Assembly: GCA_031288715.1 (NCBI GenBank)
Contig: JAITQW010000053.1
Span: 1-39,138 of the forward strand
DNA from: Lactobacillales bacterium
GTDB taxonomy: Bacteria; Bacillota; Bacilli; Lactobacillales; Streptococcaceae
DNA length: 39,138 nt
Reading direction: 5' to 3'
Shown: positions 19,571-27,623 of the stretch, in pieces
Numbering within the stretch: the first letter of the stretch is position 1
How the letters are laid out: each line of letters opens with the position of its first letter
Translations under genes and position numbers: made by a program
Notes under the pieces: generated by a model
The model's input: the letters and a program-made list of their open reading frames with translations, nothing else
What the model was told of the DNA's origin: nothing
Database searches by the model: none

Positions 19571-19600
19571 ATTTTTTGAGGAAAAAGTACCTCAAAAAAT
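19571..19600. terminator. Perfect hairpin, likely terminator
   Basis: attttttgagg (19571-19581) and cctcaaaaaat (19590-19600) form an exact 11-bp stem with an 8-base loop; the A/T runs inside the arms suit termination in either direction. Confidence 0.55.
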
Positions 19601-19655
19601 CTCCACCTTTCCCTGGACAATGCTTAACGTGCTGATTAACTGAGTTTTAATGGGT

Positions 19656-19680
19656 GGACGGTTTTAAGTTACAATTTATA
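19656..19680 (-). repeat. Dispersed repeat R1, partial copy
   Basis: ggacggttttaagttacaat matches the end of the R1 repeats at 12637-12660 and, reverse-complemented, around 38250-38272. Only the terminal 25 bases or so are recognisable here. Confidence 0.5.
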
Positions 19681-19716
19681 AAAAAATCAAGTGATAAGAG
19701 ATCACTTGATTTTTTT
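19680..19716. terminator. Strong bidirectional terminator
   Basis: The 16-base arms 19680-19695 and 19701-19716 (core atcaagtgat/atcacttgat flanked by seven A and seven T) are exactly complementary around aagag. It separates fic and the R1 repeat from the padR operon. Confidence 0.8.
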
Positions 19717-19831
19717 AGAGTAGATATGATCGTTTAGGCAATATATTTTTCATATGAACTACAGAAGAATTTTAATATTTTTAAAAGATTAATCTAAACT
19801 TAAAAATGTTTGATTTTCTTATATCTATTTT

Positions 19832-19860
19832 TTTACAAATGGTTTTTTCTGCTTTATAAT
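19832..19860 (+). promoter_or_regulatory. SigA promoter of the padR operon
   Basis: TTTACA (19832-19837) and TATAAT (19855-19860) with 17-bp spacing. The palindromic operator starts 6 bases after the -10. Confidence 0.8.
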
Positions 19861-19866
19861 TTATTT

Positions 19867-19889
19867 ACTAGTATGTAAAACATACTAGT
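19867..19889 (+). promoter_or_regulatory. Palindromic operator, probably for PadR
   Basis: actagtatgt (19867-19876) and acatactagt (19880-19889) are exactly complementary around aaa. ATGT/ACAT half-sites are typical of PadR-family operators. It covers the expected transcription start, so binding would block transcription: autorepression by the adjacent gene is likely. Confidence 0.75.
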
Positions 19890-19906
19890 TTGCCAAGGAG
19901 GGAATT

Positions 19907-20248
19907 ATGAAGCATACACAGTTACTAAAAGGAGTACTAGAAGGCTGTGTTTTATCCATTATCTCAAAAGAGGAAATCTATGGATACGAGCTGGTCCAAA
20001 AGCTTAGAAAAAAAGGCTTTAAGAAAATTGTTGGCGGAACAATTTATCCACTATTGCAAAAATTAGAAAAGCAAGGCTTCATCAAAAGTCGCATCTTACC
20101 TTCTTCTGAAGGACCAAATCGTCATTATTTCTCACTAACAAAGATTGGAAAAGCACGGTTATCTGGCTTTAAAAAGCAATGGAGAGAACTAGCTCAAAAA
20201 GTTGAACCTATTTTGGAGGAAAGCAATGAAAACAAAGGAATTAATTGA
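19907..20248 (+). CDS. PadR family transcriptional regulator
   Basis: A 113-residue winged-helix repressor of the short PadR type. Key segment: LLKGVLEGCVLSIISKEEIYGYELVQKLRKKGF, then GGTIYPLLQKLEKQGFIKS and RHYFSLTKIGKARL. A good ribosome-binding site (AAGGAGGG) precedes ATG 19907. Such regulators usually control the gene next to them; here the downstream membrane-protein gene overlaps its end by 23 bases, and a perfect palindrome covers the start of transcription. Confidence 0.9.
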   Translation: MKHTQLLKGVLEGCVLSIISKEEIYGYELVQKLRKKGFKKIVGGTIYPLLQKLEKQGFIKSRILPSSEGPNRHYFSLTKIGKARLSGFKKQWRELAQKVEPILEESNENKGIN

Positions 20249-21056
20249 ACAAAACAATCAATTGCGTGAGCAGTTAACCCCTGAAAACAACACTTATTAT
20301 GAGGAAATGTTAATTTATATTCGTACAGGAAGCTTTTTTAGAGATGAAAAAGAATCAGAGTCGATTTTATTAGAAATTCTTCAAGATATCTTGCTTGCTC
20401 AAAAAAATGGAGAAAGTGCTACAGATTATTTCGGAAAAAATCCAAAAGAAATCGCTGATGAAATTCTAGTGACATTAACACCTAAAAAACTTAGTAAAGA
20501 AAATATTGCACTGTTCTTTGAAATTTTAGGAATTACTGGATTTTATGTTTTTGTTTTTAGCACAAAGGGACCATTTAATCTTTTGGAAGTATTGGTGAAT
20601 ACATTGATAACGATTTTCGTGATTGCGCTCATTTTTAGATTAATTCATCAAACAAGCTTTAAAAAACGATCATTTATTCAGAAAAATCTTCCTGCTATCC
20701 TCATCTTTATTTCGCTTGTACTGCTATTTGTTGTTAGCCATTTGTTTGTTCCCAAAATCTGGATAATTACCCTGCCATCATTGGTTCGCTTTAATGTCAT
20801 GCTCACCTTGTGTTTACTTTATACTGGAGGACTTATTCTACTCAATAAAAGAAAAATTGATTTTAGTGGAGCAATCTTAATCATCTATATTTGGAAGAAT
20901 TTAATTAAAGCAGGAATCTTAACTTTTGTTTCAGAAAAAAGTTTACAAAAAACATTGATGGTCTCACTAAACATACTCTTTATTTTTGTTAGCATAGCAA
21001 TTGTCGTATTTGCCTTTAAACATTACAATCAACTTAAAAAAACGAAGAATTTTTAA
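20226..21056 (+). CDS. DUF1129-like membrane protein cotranscribed with padR
   Basis: A 276-residue protein with a soluble N-terminal part (KELIEQNNQLREQLTPENNTYYEEMLIYIRTGSFFRDEKESESILLEILQDILLAQKNG, then DYFGKNPKEIADEIL) as in DUF1129 proteins, followed by about six hydrophobic segments. Function is unknown. Start ATG 20226 (after GAGGAAAGC) overlaps padR, so the two are translationally coupled and under the same palindrome. The usual guess for PadR-partner membrane proteins is a stress or envelope role, but nothing here shows it. Confidence 0.75.
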   Translation: MKTKELIEQNNQLREQLTPENNTYYEEMLIYIRTGSFFRDEKESESILLEILQDILLAQKNGESATDYFGKNPKEIADEILVTLTPKKLSKENIALFFEILGITGFYVFVFSTKGPFNLLEVLVNTLITIFVIALIFRLIHQTSFKKRSFIQKNLPAILIFISLVLLFVVSHLFVPKIWIITLPSLVRFNVMLTLCLLYTGGLILLNKRKIDFSGAILIIYIWKNLIKAGILTFVSEKSLQKTLMVSLNILFIFVSIAIVVFAFKHYNQLKKTKNF

Positions 21057-21105
21057 GGAAAATGAATAGGATAATTATTTAGGTGTGCATTTTTTTCTAC
21101 AAGTG

Positions 21106-21159
21106 TTGCTCTTTATTTATTATTAATGTATTATGTAAATAGAACACTAATGTATTATG
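21106..21159 (+). promoter_or_regulatory. Promoter and direct-repeat operator of the ytr-like operon
   Basis: TTGCTC (21106-21111) and TATTAT (21129-21134), 17-bp spacing. The -10 overlaps the first of two exact copies of taatgtattatg (21124-21135 and 21148-21159), 24 bp apart. The repeat is a good candidate for the binding site of the GntR regulator encoded immediately downstream. Confidence 0.6.
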
Positions 21160-21239
21160 AAATTAAAATTTTATTTTTGAAGAGGATTGATAATTATGAG
21201 ATGGGATTAGCTAGATCTTTATTGTAAGAAGGTGAGTGC

Positions 21240-21602
21240 ATGGAATTTGACTTGGAACGACCGATTTATCAACAAATTATGGATTGGATAAAGATGCGAA
21301 TTATTAGTGGTGAGTTAATTTTGGGGCAAAAGGTAGAGGCTGTTCGAGAAATGGCGCTTGAGCTTCAGACGAATCCTAATACTGTACAGCGTGCGTTAGG
21401 TGATTTGGAGCGCGAGGGAATTTTATTTTCTAAGCGAGGTTTGGGGCGATTTGTTTCTGAGGATAAAAGTAAGATTTTGGAGTTAAAAAACTCAAAAGTA
21501 AAACAGGTAACACTAAATTTTTTGCAGACGATGACTGGATATGGCTTTTCTGAAAAAGAGACAGCTGATTATTTAAATCAAGTAATTGATGAAATGGAGT
21601 AG
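21240..21602 (+). CDS. GntR family regulator, YtrA type
   Basis: A 120-residue regulator with the winged helix-turn-helix (PIYQQIMDWIKMRIISGELILGQKVEAVREMALELQTNPNTVQRALGDLEREGILFSKRGLGRFV) and only a short C-terminal helical tail (about 45 residues). This is the YtrA subfamily, which lacks a large effector domain and usually represses adjacent ABC transporter genes. AAGGTGAG precedes ATG 21240. The ABC ATPase gene follows 4 bases after the stop. Direct repeats over the promoter are a likely operator. Confidence 0.9.
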   Translation: MEFDLERPIYQQIMDWIKMRIISGELILGQKVEAVREMALELQTNPNTVQRALGDLEREGILFSKRGLGRFVSEDKSKILELKNSKVKQVTLNFLQTMTGYGFSEKETADYLNQVIDEME

Positions 21603-21606
21603 ATTA

Positions 21607-22311
21607 ATGAATGAAAATACAGATTTAGTAACAATCTCACAAATGGGATACAAAAACGGATTCAAGACCATTTTTAGAGATTTGAATTTGAATCTAGGTT
21701 ACGGGAAAATTATTGCACTATTAGGTGAAAATGGCGCAGGTAAAACAACAATGATGCGAATTTTAGCAAATATTGCTAAAAATTCAACAGGAGTTGTCAA
21801 GATTGAGGGCGATTTTGTTGGTTTTGCTACAAAAAGTAAGGTGAGTTATTTAGACGCTTTATCAGGATTTCAAAAATCAGAAAAATTAAAAGATGTAATA
21901 GAGTTTTATCAAACAATGTATGCAGATTTTGATAGAGAACGAGTAAATGAACTCATGAAATTTATGAAACTCGATCTTGATGAAAAATTAGGAAGTTTAT
22001 CTAAGGGTAATCGAGAAAAATTTATGTTAGTTGTAGCATTTTCTCGAGTAGTTCCACTTTATTTGTTGGATGAACCGTTATCAGGAGTGGATATTGTAGC
22101 ACGAAATAAGATTATTCAATCGTTGATTAAATGGTTAAATGAAGATAGCTCTATTGTGATTTCTACGCACCATATTGTAGAGATAGAGAGGATAGTCGAT
22201 GAGGTTGTTGTGATGAAAGATCAAGAGATTATTATTCATAAATCGGTTGATGAAATTCGTCAGGAGAGTGCAAATAGTTTAGAAGATTATTATCGAAAAA
22301 TTTATTCGTAA
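21607..22311 (+). CDS. ABC transporter ATP-binding protein, YtrB-like
   Basis: A 234-residue ATPase. Walker A is GENGAGKTT (residues 40-48), Walker B LYLLDEPLSGVD, and the switch histidine is in ISTHH. The signature is LSKGNREK and not LSGGQ, a variant normal for the YtrB/EcsA-like branch. An in-frame ATG at 21586 lies inside the GntR gene; ATG 21607 with GGAG 8 bases upstream is preferred. It is followed after 14 bases by a membrane protein, its likely permease partner. Confidence 0.9.
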   Translation: MNENTDLVTISQMGYKNGFKTIFRDLNLNLGYGKIIALLGENGAGKTTMMRILANIAKNSTGVVKIEGDFVGFATKSKVSYLDALSGFQKSEKLKDVIEFYQTMYADFDRERVNELMKFMKLDLDEKLGSLSKGNREKFMLVVAFSRVVPLYLLDEPLSGVDIVARNKIIQSLIKWLNEDSSIVISTHHIVEIERIVDEVVVMKDQEIIIHKSVDEIRQESANSLEDYYRKIYS

Positions 22312-22325
22312 GGGAGGTTTTAGAA

Positions 22326-23057
22326 ATGAGTGTGCTAAAAATTATAAAAAGTGTATTGAATGAGCGAAAAGGTTTATTGCTAACCAGTGGCTTACTATAT
22401 TTGATCACAACTGTCGCTGGATTTTTTATGAATATTAAGATTGATTTTGATTCTGGAAGAGACATGCCGTTTATTCCTACAATATGTATGTTTCTATTAT
22501 TAATTTTATTATCCGTATTTCCGTTTATTTTCTTAGTAGATATGGTAAAAAGATTTTTCATTAATAAATATCAATTATTGACAGTAAAAACTTGGCAATT
22601 CTGTTTAGGAAATATATTAGGAACTTTTTTTCAAATATTATTTATCTTTATAGGAACAACTATAGCTTCTATTTTTCTTTGTTTATCGTGGAAAAAATTT
22701 TTACTTTTATTAGAAATATTTAACAAGCATTTTAATGAAATCTTATTAATTAATTTTTCATTATTTTGCTTACATTTGGTGTTTATCTTTGCAATAGCAG
22801 GAATTATTGAACAAATGCTAGAAAAATTATTTACCAAAAAATTTAGATCAATTTTGATTTGTGGAGTGACTTTTATTGTTTTGTCTGTTCTAAACATTTT
22901 TAAGAATTTTATTCAAGATTTGGATATTTTTAGATTAAATTTTTTCGAAAGTATATGTTTTTTACTCATATCAGTTATTCTTTTTATAGTTTATATTTTA
23001 GTATTGATTTTCCTAATGGATAGGAAGGTGGAAACGAATGTGGATTCTGTTATTTAA
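22326..23057 (+). CDS. ABC permease-like membrane protein (YtrC/YtrD-like position)
   Basis: A 243-residue protein with six predicted membrane segments (about residues 15-36, 51-78, 96-121, 138-163, 177-195, 208-235) and no recognisable soluble domain. Sequence is too diverged to name by itself. Its place directly after a YtrB-type ATPase and the GGGAGG ribosome-binding site make it the membrane partner of that ATPase. In B. subtilis the ytr operon has two such permeases (YtrC, YtrD); here only one is present. Confidence 0.7.
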   Translation: MSVLKIIKSVLNERKGLLLTSGLLYLITTVAGFFMNIKIDFDSGRDMPFIPTICMFLLLILLSVFPFIFLVDMVKRFFINKYQLLTVKTWQFCLGNILGTFFQILFIFIGTTIASIFLCLSWKKFLLLLEIFNKHFNEILLINFSLFCLHLVFIFAIAGIIEQMLEKLFTKKFRSILICGVTFIVLSVLNIFKNFIQDLDIFRLNFFESICFLLISVILFIVYILVLIFLMDRKVETNVDSVI

Positions 23058-23145
23058 TTAAGAAAATTCAAAAGGATTTATTGACAGGCTCTCATAGGAA
23101 GAAAGTTTATGTAAAAATGTCATTATTGTAAAAGAGGAGGGAACT

Positions 23146-23823
23146 ATGTCTTTAATTGAGGTAAAGAATTTAGTAAAAGTGTACGGTAAGGGAGAATCAG
23201 AGTTTGTTGCTTTGAAAGGGATATCACTTGCTGTTGAACAGGGTGAATCCGTGGCAATTGTTGGTAAAAGTGGTTCAGGAAAGTCAACATTAATGCATAT
23301 TTTAGCACTACTTGATAAGCCAACAAGCGGAAATGTTATTTTGGAGGGTAAGGATGTAACAGGTATCCAAGAGAAAAAAATCAATGATATTCGTAATCAT
23401 ACATTTGGTTTTGTGTTCCAACAATTTTTCATGAATTCGAAAGATACTGTTTTAGAAAATGTAATGTTGCCACTAAAAATTGCGGGTGTTCCTGTTAAAG
23501 AGCGGAAAAGACGTGCGATGGATGTGTTGCGAGAAGTTGATCTTGAGTCGAAAGCTATGAATAAAGCCAATGATATTTCTGGTGGACAGAAGCAACGAGT
23601 TTGTGTGGCACGTGCTTTGTTGAATCATCCGCAAATTATTTTTGCTGATGAGCCAACAGGAAATCTTGATAGTCATACGAGTGAGGTCGTGGAGAATCTA
23701 TTATTTAATTTAAATAGAACTCAAAACATTACGTTAATTATTGTAACGCATGATGAAGATTTGGCGGCGAACTGTAATAGACAGATTCGCATGAAAGACG
23801 GAATGATTGTGGAGGAGAACTAA
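23146..23823 (+). CDS. MacB/LolD-type ABC transporter ATP-binding protein, YtrE-like
   Basis: A 225-residue ATPase with Walker A VGKSGSGKST (residues 39-48), Q-loop VFQQFF, signature ISGGQKQRVCVARALL, Walker B IIFADEPTGNLDS and H-loop VTHDEDLA. The F-G-F-V-F-Q-Q pattern and GNLDS are typical of the MacB/LolD family, whose partners are FtsX-fold permeases. Ribosome-binding site AGAGGAGGG before ATG 23146. A TTGACA at 23081-23086 in the 88-base gap could be part of an internal promoter but has no good -10. The partner permease starts 1 base after the stop. Confidence 0.95.
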   Translation: MSLIEVKNLVKVYGKGESEFVALKGISLAVEQGESVAIVGKSGSGKSTLMHILALLDKPTSGNVILEGKDVTGIQEKKINDIRNHTFGFVFQQFFMNSKDTVLENVMLPLKIAGVPVKERKRRAMDVLREVDLESKAMNKANDISGGQKQRVCVARALLNHPQIIFADEPTGNLDSHTSEVVENLLFNLNRTQNITLIIVTHDEDLAANCNRQIRMKDGMIVEEN

Positions 23824-23824
23824 T

Positions 23825-25090
23825 ATGAAATTTTTTGATTTAATGAAGACGGCGGTTTCAAATTTGTCGAGAAGTAAAAGTAGGACGATTTTAACAATTA
23901 TTGCTGTATTTATCGGAGCATTCACAATTGCCATTACTGTTGGTTTGAATATTGGTATTAATAGATATGTGACTCAACAGATTGAAGGTGTTGGAGATGA
24001 AAATAGTCTAATTATTCAAGCTAATTACGAGAAAAATAGAGCAAGTGGTAGTCCACAAGAATATAATCCTAATAAAAATGTAGAAGATTATATTTTAAAT
24101 TCTGAAGATGTTAAAAAGATTAAAAATATCCAAGGAATTGATGAAATTTCAACGATATCAGATTCTAAATGCGATTATGTTTCAGGAAAAAATGGTAAGA
24201 GATTTGTAATTAATACGCAGTTTGATGTAGGTGTTAAAAATCAGATTGAGATTGGTAAAGCTGTTAATCAAAAAGCTACTGAGCCAGAAATCGTTTTAAC
24301 TACTGATTATGTAAAGGCATTAGGATATAAAAATTCAAAAGAAGTAATCAACAAAGAAGTTAAAGTTGCAGTAACTTCTCAGACAACTGGAGAACAAACA
24401 GTTTTTACAGCGAAAATTGTCGGAATTAGAAAAGATTCTTTAATTCAGGCAGGAAGTTCTTTAGTAAATAAAGTGTTTCAAGACAAAGTGATAAAGATTC
24501 ATGAAACAGGATTACCTGAAAAATTGCGAAATCAGAATTATGCTGTTGTAGCTAAAACAAAAACGAATATTTCTAAAGAGGAAATGGCTAAATTAAAAGA
24601 AAGAGTGGAAAAACAAGGGTATGAAGCGCAGACTGTTGACGATCAAATTGGTAGTATCCGTAATGTTGTTAACGCAGTGACGGGAGTATTGATTTTATTT
24701 GGTGCCATTGCTTTATTAGCTGCAACTTTTGGTATCGTGAATACACTATTTATGTCTGTACAAGAACGTACAAGAGAAATTGGCTTGATGAAAGCGATAG
24801 GTTTGAGTCGTCATAAAGTGTTTTTGCTGTTTAGTTTTGAAGCAATCTTAATTGGGTTTATTGGTTCTTGCTTGGGTGTGCTGGTGGCATTTGGTTTGGG
24901 AAGTAGTTTAAATGCTTTTGCATCAAGTTCATTCCTCAAAGGTTTGGATGGTTTAACATTGATTTCCTTTTCACCAATAGCTGTGTTTGGAATTATCGGT
25001 TTAATTATGTTGATTGCTTTTATTGCAGGAACATTGCCAGCAAGACGGGCTTCAAAACTTAATCCTATTAAGGCTTTGAGTTATGAGTAA
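23825..25090 (+). CDS. MacB/FtsX-type ABC permease, YtrF-like
   Basis: A 421-residue type VII (MacB-like) permease: one N-terminal membrane helix (about residues 21-43), a large extracytoplasmic domain of about 230 residues, then three helices in the FtsX domain (LILFGAIALLAATFGIVNTLFMSVQERTREIGLMKAIGLSR, followed by two more) and the C-terminal ARRASKLNPIKALSYE typical of the family. ATG 23825 follows GGAGGAG; an in-frame start at 23807 inside the ATPase gene is less likely. With the ATPase before it, this forms a mechanotransmission complex that acts on envelope substrates without necessarily transporting them. Substrate unknown. Confidence 0.93.
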   Translation: MKFFDLMKTAVSNLSRSKSRTILTIIAVFIGAFTIAITVGLNIGINRYVTQQIEGVGDENSLIIQANYEKNRASGSPQEYNPNKNVEDYILNSEDVKKIKNIQGIDEISTISDSKCDYVSGKNGKRFVINTQFDVGVKNQIEIGKAVNQKATEPEIVLTTDYVKALGYKNSKEVINKEVKVAVTSQTTGEQTVFTAKIVGIRKDSLIQAGSSLVNKVFQDKVIKIHETGLPEKLRNQNYAVVAKTKTNISKEEMAKLKERVEKQGYEAQTVDDQIGSIRNVVNAVTGVLILFGAIALLAATFGIVNTLFMSVQERTREIGLMKAIGLSRHKVFLLFSFEAILIGFIGSCLGVLVAFGLGSSLNAFASSSFLKGLDGLTLISFSPIAVFGIIGLIMLIAFIAGTLPARRASKLNPIKALSYE

Positions 25091-25093
25091 GTG

Positions 25094-25169
25094 ATACCTC
25101 CATTTAAAGCTTTTAGCTATAAATAGGTGTATGCTTCCATTGCCTTTCGTTTGAAGGTATTGGAGGTAT
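25094..25169 (+). terminator. Large stem-loop after the ytr-like operon
   Basis: atacctcca (25094-25102) and tggaggtat (25161-25169) are exactly complementary, 3 bases after the last stop, with a long partly structured loop and TTTCATTT after. The loop is long for a simple terminator, so this is a moderate call. Confidence 0.45.
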
Positions 25170-25241
25170 TTCATTTATTCACATTTTTAAATGAAAATAA
25201 GCTATTTTTTCTAAAATACGTTAAAATATATTGTGATTGAT

Positions 25242-25293
25242 TAACTTAAAGCCTTTTTCACGATTAAAATCGTTTACAAAAAACATTGTTAAT
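25242..25293 (+). repeat. Dispersed repeat R2, single copy
   Basis: The core aaaatcgtttacaaaaaaca (25266-25285), with a small palindrome cgattaaaatcg before it, recurs at 28582-28609 and twice more in degenerate form to 28685. Upstream, ttaaagc...ttcac is shared as well. Non-coding. Confidence 0.65.
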
Positions 25294-25321
25294 TTGTCTA
25301 GGAGCTCAAAAATTCATTTTA

Positions 25322-25345
25322 CTAGAGATCTTGGGCAGGTTCTTA
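25322..25345 (+). repeat. Short dispersed repeat R3, partial copy
   Basis: agatcttgggcaggttctta matches the reverse complement of 33708-33727 (about 17 of 20 positions) and the end of 33891-33911. Probably a relic of the same small element. Confidence 0.4.
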
Positions 25346-25420
25346 GAAATCATAGTATTTTTTGTCGTACTTAGTTTTTTTCAAGTGAGCAGACGATAGA
25401 AGATTTTGGAGGAAATTAAA

Positions 25421-25687
25421 ATGAAAGCAGTAGTAACTGTCGTTGGTAAAGATCATGTGGGAATTGTAGCGAATGTTTCAACGAAACTAGCAGAATTAAA
25501 TTTAAATATTGTAGATATTAGCCAAACTTTAATGGGTAATTTCTTTACCATGATGATGATGGTAGAGTTTGAAGGGGGATTGGATTTTAAAAATCTACAA
25601 GAAGATTTGAAAACGTTGGGATCTTCTTTGGGATTGAAAATTCGAATTCAAAATGAAGAAATTTTTGATGCAATGCACAAGTTATAG
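25421..25687 (+). CDS. ACT domain protein (UPF0237 family)
   Basis: An 88-residue single-ACT-domain protein ([49 protein letters not shown]). ACT domains bind small ligands, often amino acids. ATG 25421 follows GGAGG; the TTG at 25406 contains the ribosome-binding site. The next gene is always its companion in related genomes (a PFL-family UPF0210 protein), 23 bases away, which implies a common but unknown role. Confidence 0.93.
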   Translation: MKAVVTVVGKDHVGIVANVSTKLAELNLNIVDISQTLMGNFFTMMMMVEFEGGLDFKNLQEDLKTLGSSLGLKIRIQNEEIFDAMHKL

Positions 25688-25710
25688 GGAAAATTAGAGG
25701 AGATACGACA

Positions 25711-27060
25711 GTGGGAGTGAAACAAGAAAACATTATGGAAACGATCCGGATGATTGATGAGCAACATCTTGATATTCGGACGGTCACGATGGGGATTTCT
25801 TTGCTTGATTGCATCGATGCAGATATTGATCGGGCATGTGAAAAAATTTATCAGAAAATTGTTTTGAAAGCGCAAAATTTGGGACAGGTTGGAGAAGAAA
25901 TAGAGGCAGAGTTAGGGATTCCGATTATTAATAAGCGAATTTCTGTCACACCGATTTCGTTGATCGGTGCTGCGACGAGTGCAGCGGATTATACGCAGTT
26001 TGCTCAAACTCTTGATCGCGCTGCTAAAGATGTGGGTGTTGATTTTATTGGTGGTTTTACCTCATTAGTTCAAAAAGGTTATCAAAAAGGTGATGAAATT
26101 TTAATTCGCTCAATTCCAAAAGCATTAGCAGAAACAAATTTTGTTTGTTCGAGTGTCAATGTTGGTTCTACGAAAAGTGGAATTAATATGGATGCAGTGC
26201 GTGACATGGGTGAAGTGATCAAAGAATGTTCTGAACTTTCAAAAATGGGGTGTGCGAAATTGGTTGTGTTTGCGAATGCGGTGGAAGATAATCCTTTTAT
26301 GGCAGGAGCATTTCATGGTGTAGGAGAGGCAGATGTTGTTATTAATGTTGGAGTGTCTGGACCTGGTGTGGTGAAGCGTGCGCTTGAGAAGGTAAAGGGT
26401 GAGCCTTTTGACATAGTAGCCGAAACAGTTAAGCAGACAGCGTTTAAGATTACTCGAATGGGTCAATTGGTTGGAAAACTTGCTTCTGAGCGTTTGGATG
26501 TTCCATTTGGAATTGTAGATTTAAGTTTAGCACCAACACCTGCAATCGGAGATTCTGTTGCCTATGTATTGGAAGAGATGGGATTAGAGCAAGTGGGAAT
26601 ACATGGTACAACGGCAGCGCTAGCTCTTCTAAATGATGCAGTGAAAAAGGGCGGTGTAATGGCTTGTAATCATGTGGGTGGCTTGTCAGGTGCATTTATT
26701 CCGATTTCAGAAGATGTAGGTATGATAGAGTCAGTGCAAGAAGGTACGCTATCACTTGAAAAATTAGAAGCGATGACGGCGATATGTTCCGTTGGTTTGG
26801 ATATGATTGCTATTCCTGGAGATACATCGTCAGAAACAATTGCGGCGATAATTGCTGATGAGGCAGCTATCGGTGTGATTAATCAGAAAACCACCGCTGT
26901 TCGAATTATTCCTGCTAAAGATTCTAAAGTTGGCGATATCATTGAATTTGGTGGGTTGCTTGGAAGTGCTCCTGTAATGAAAATCAATCAAAAATCTTCA
27001 GCGAAATTTATTACACGTGGTGGACATATTCCGGCACCGATTCACAGTTTTAAGAATTGA
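25711..27060 (+). CDS. PFL family protein (UPF0210/DUF711)
   Basis: A 449-residue cytoplasmic protein distantly related in fold to pyruvate formate-lyase. It has no C-terminal glycyl-radical motif, so radical chemistry is not expected. Recognisable stretches are [52 protein letters not shown] and [17 protein letters not shown]. Start GTG 25711, with AGAGGAGAT 8 bases upstream. Function not established; gene context with the ACT-domain protein suggests ligand-controlled activity, which is inference. Confidence 0.93.
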   Translation: MGVKQENIMETIRMIDEQHLDIRTVTMGISLLDCIDADIDRACEKIYQKIVLKAQNLGQVGEEIEAELGIPIINKRISVTPISLIGAATSAADYTQFAQTLDRAAKDVGVDFIGGFTSLVQKGYQKGDEILIRSIPKALAETNFVCSSVNVGSTKSGINMDAVRDMGEVIKECSELSKMGCAKLVVFANAVEDNPFMAGAFHGVGEADVVINVGVSGPGVVKRALEKVKGEPFDIVAETVKQTAFKITRMGQLVGKLASERLDVPFGIVDLSLAPTPAIGDSVAYVLEEMGLEQVGIHGTTAALALLNDAVKKGGVMACNHVGGLSGAFIPISEDVGMIESVQEGTLSLEKLEAMTAICSVGLDMIAIPGDTSSETIAAIIADEAAIGVINQKTTAVRIIPAKDSKVGDIIEFGGLLGSAPVMKINQKSSAKFITRGGHIPAPIHSFKN

Positions 27061-27164
27061 TGTTTCTTAAAAAATCTATTATTGTTATTAAAATAGGAGC
27101 TCTGATTTCAAGTTGAACTTGTTCAAATATAGATCGCAGTAGTTCACACTTGGGAGGATGAAAG

Positions 27165-27623
27165 ATGGTAGAAAACGAAATTGACAAAAAATGCTTTCAT
27201 AAGTTAAAAATAGCGACTATTTTTTGTTTTGTAATAAAGATTATTCAGATGATATATAGTGTTTTGATTATTTTCTTTCTATTTAGAGTTGATAGTAGAA
27301 AATATAGTGAAAATATGCAACGGTTAGGAGCTACAGTAAATATCGGGCAACTAAAAGTATGGGAAATTATTTATTTAGTCTTGTTTATTGTTGTGGCAGT
27401 GTTGATCTTTTTAGCCATTAAAGAAATAATAAAAGGTAAGTTACCTTCGAAATGGAGCTATTATTTATATATTTTAGGACATATTGCTCAAGTTTTGTTT
27501 ATGTTATTAGAGCAAAATTTTGCGTTGATTGAGATTTTATGGAATTTTATTTTAGCTATTCCAGCTATTTTAGCCGTATATTATTTGTTTGAAATGAAGG
27601 GTGAGGAAGATCTAGTTGATTAG
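27165..27623 (+). CDS. Small membrane protein, unknown
   Basis: A 152-residue protein with four hydrophobic segments (about residues 18-41, 63-86, 96-117 and 121-144) and charged ends. I do not recognise a family. GGGAGGATG precedes ATG 27165. The last bases overlap the start of the next gene by 8 bases, so the two are coupled. Confidence 0.65.
   Translation: MVENEIDKKCFHKLKIATIFCFVIKIIQMIYSVLIIFFLFRVDSRKYSENMQRLGATVNIGQLKVWEIIYLVLFIVVAVLIFLAIKEIIKGKLPSKWSYYLYILGHIAQVLFMLLEQNFALIEILWNFILAIPAILAVYYLFEMKGEEDLVD

Noticed and set aside
27109..27121. Palindrome caagttgaacttg before the membrane-protein gene
   Set aside because: Six-base arms only, with no promoter at a fitting distance; may be chance.
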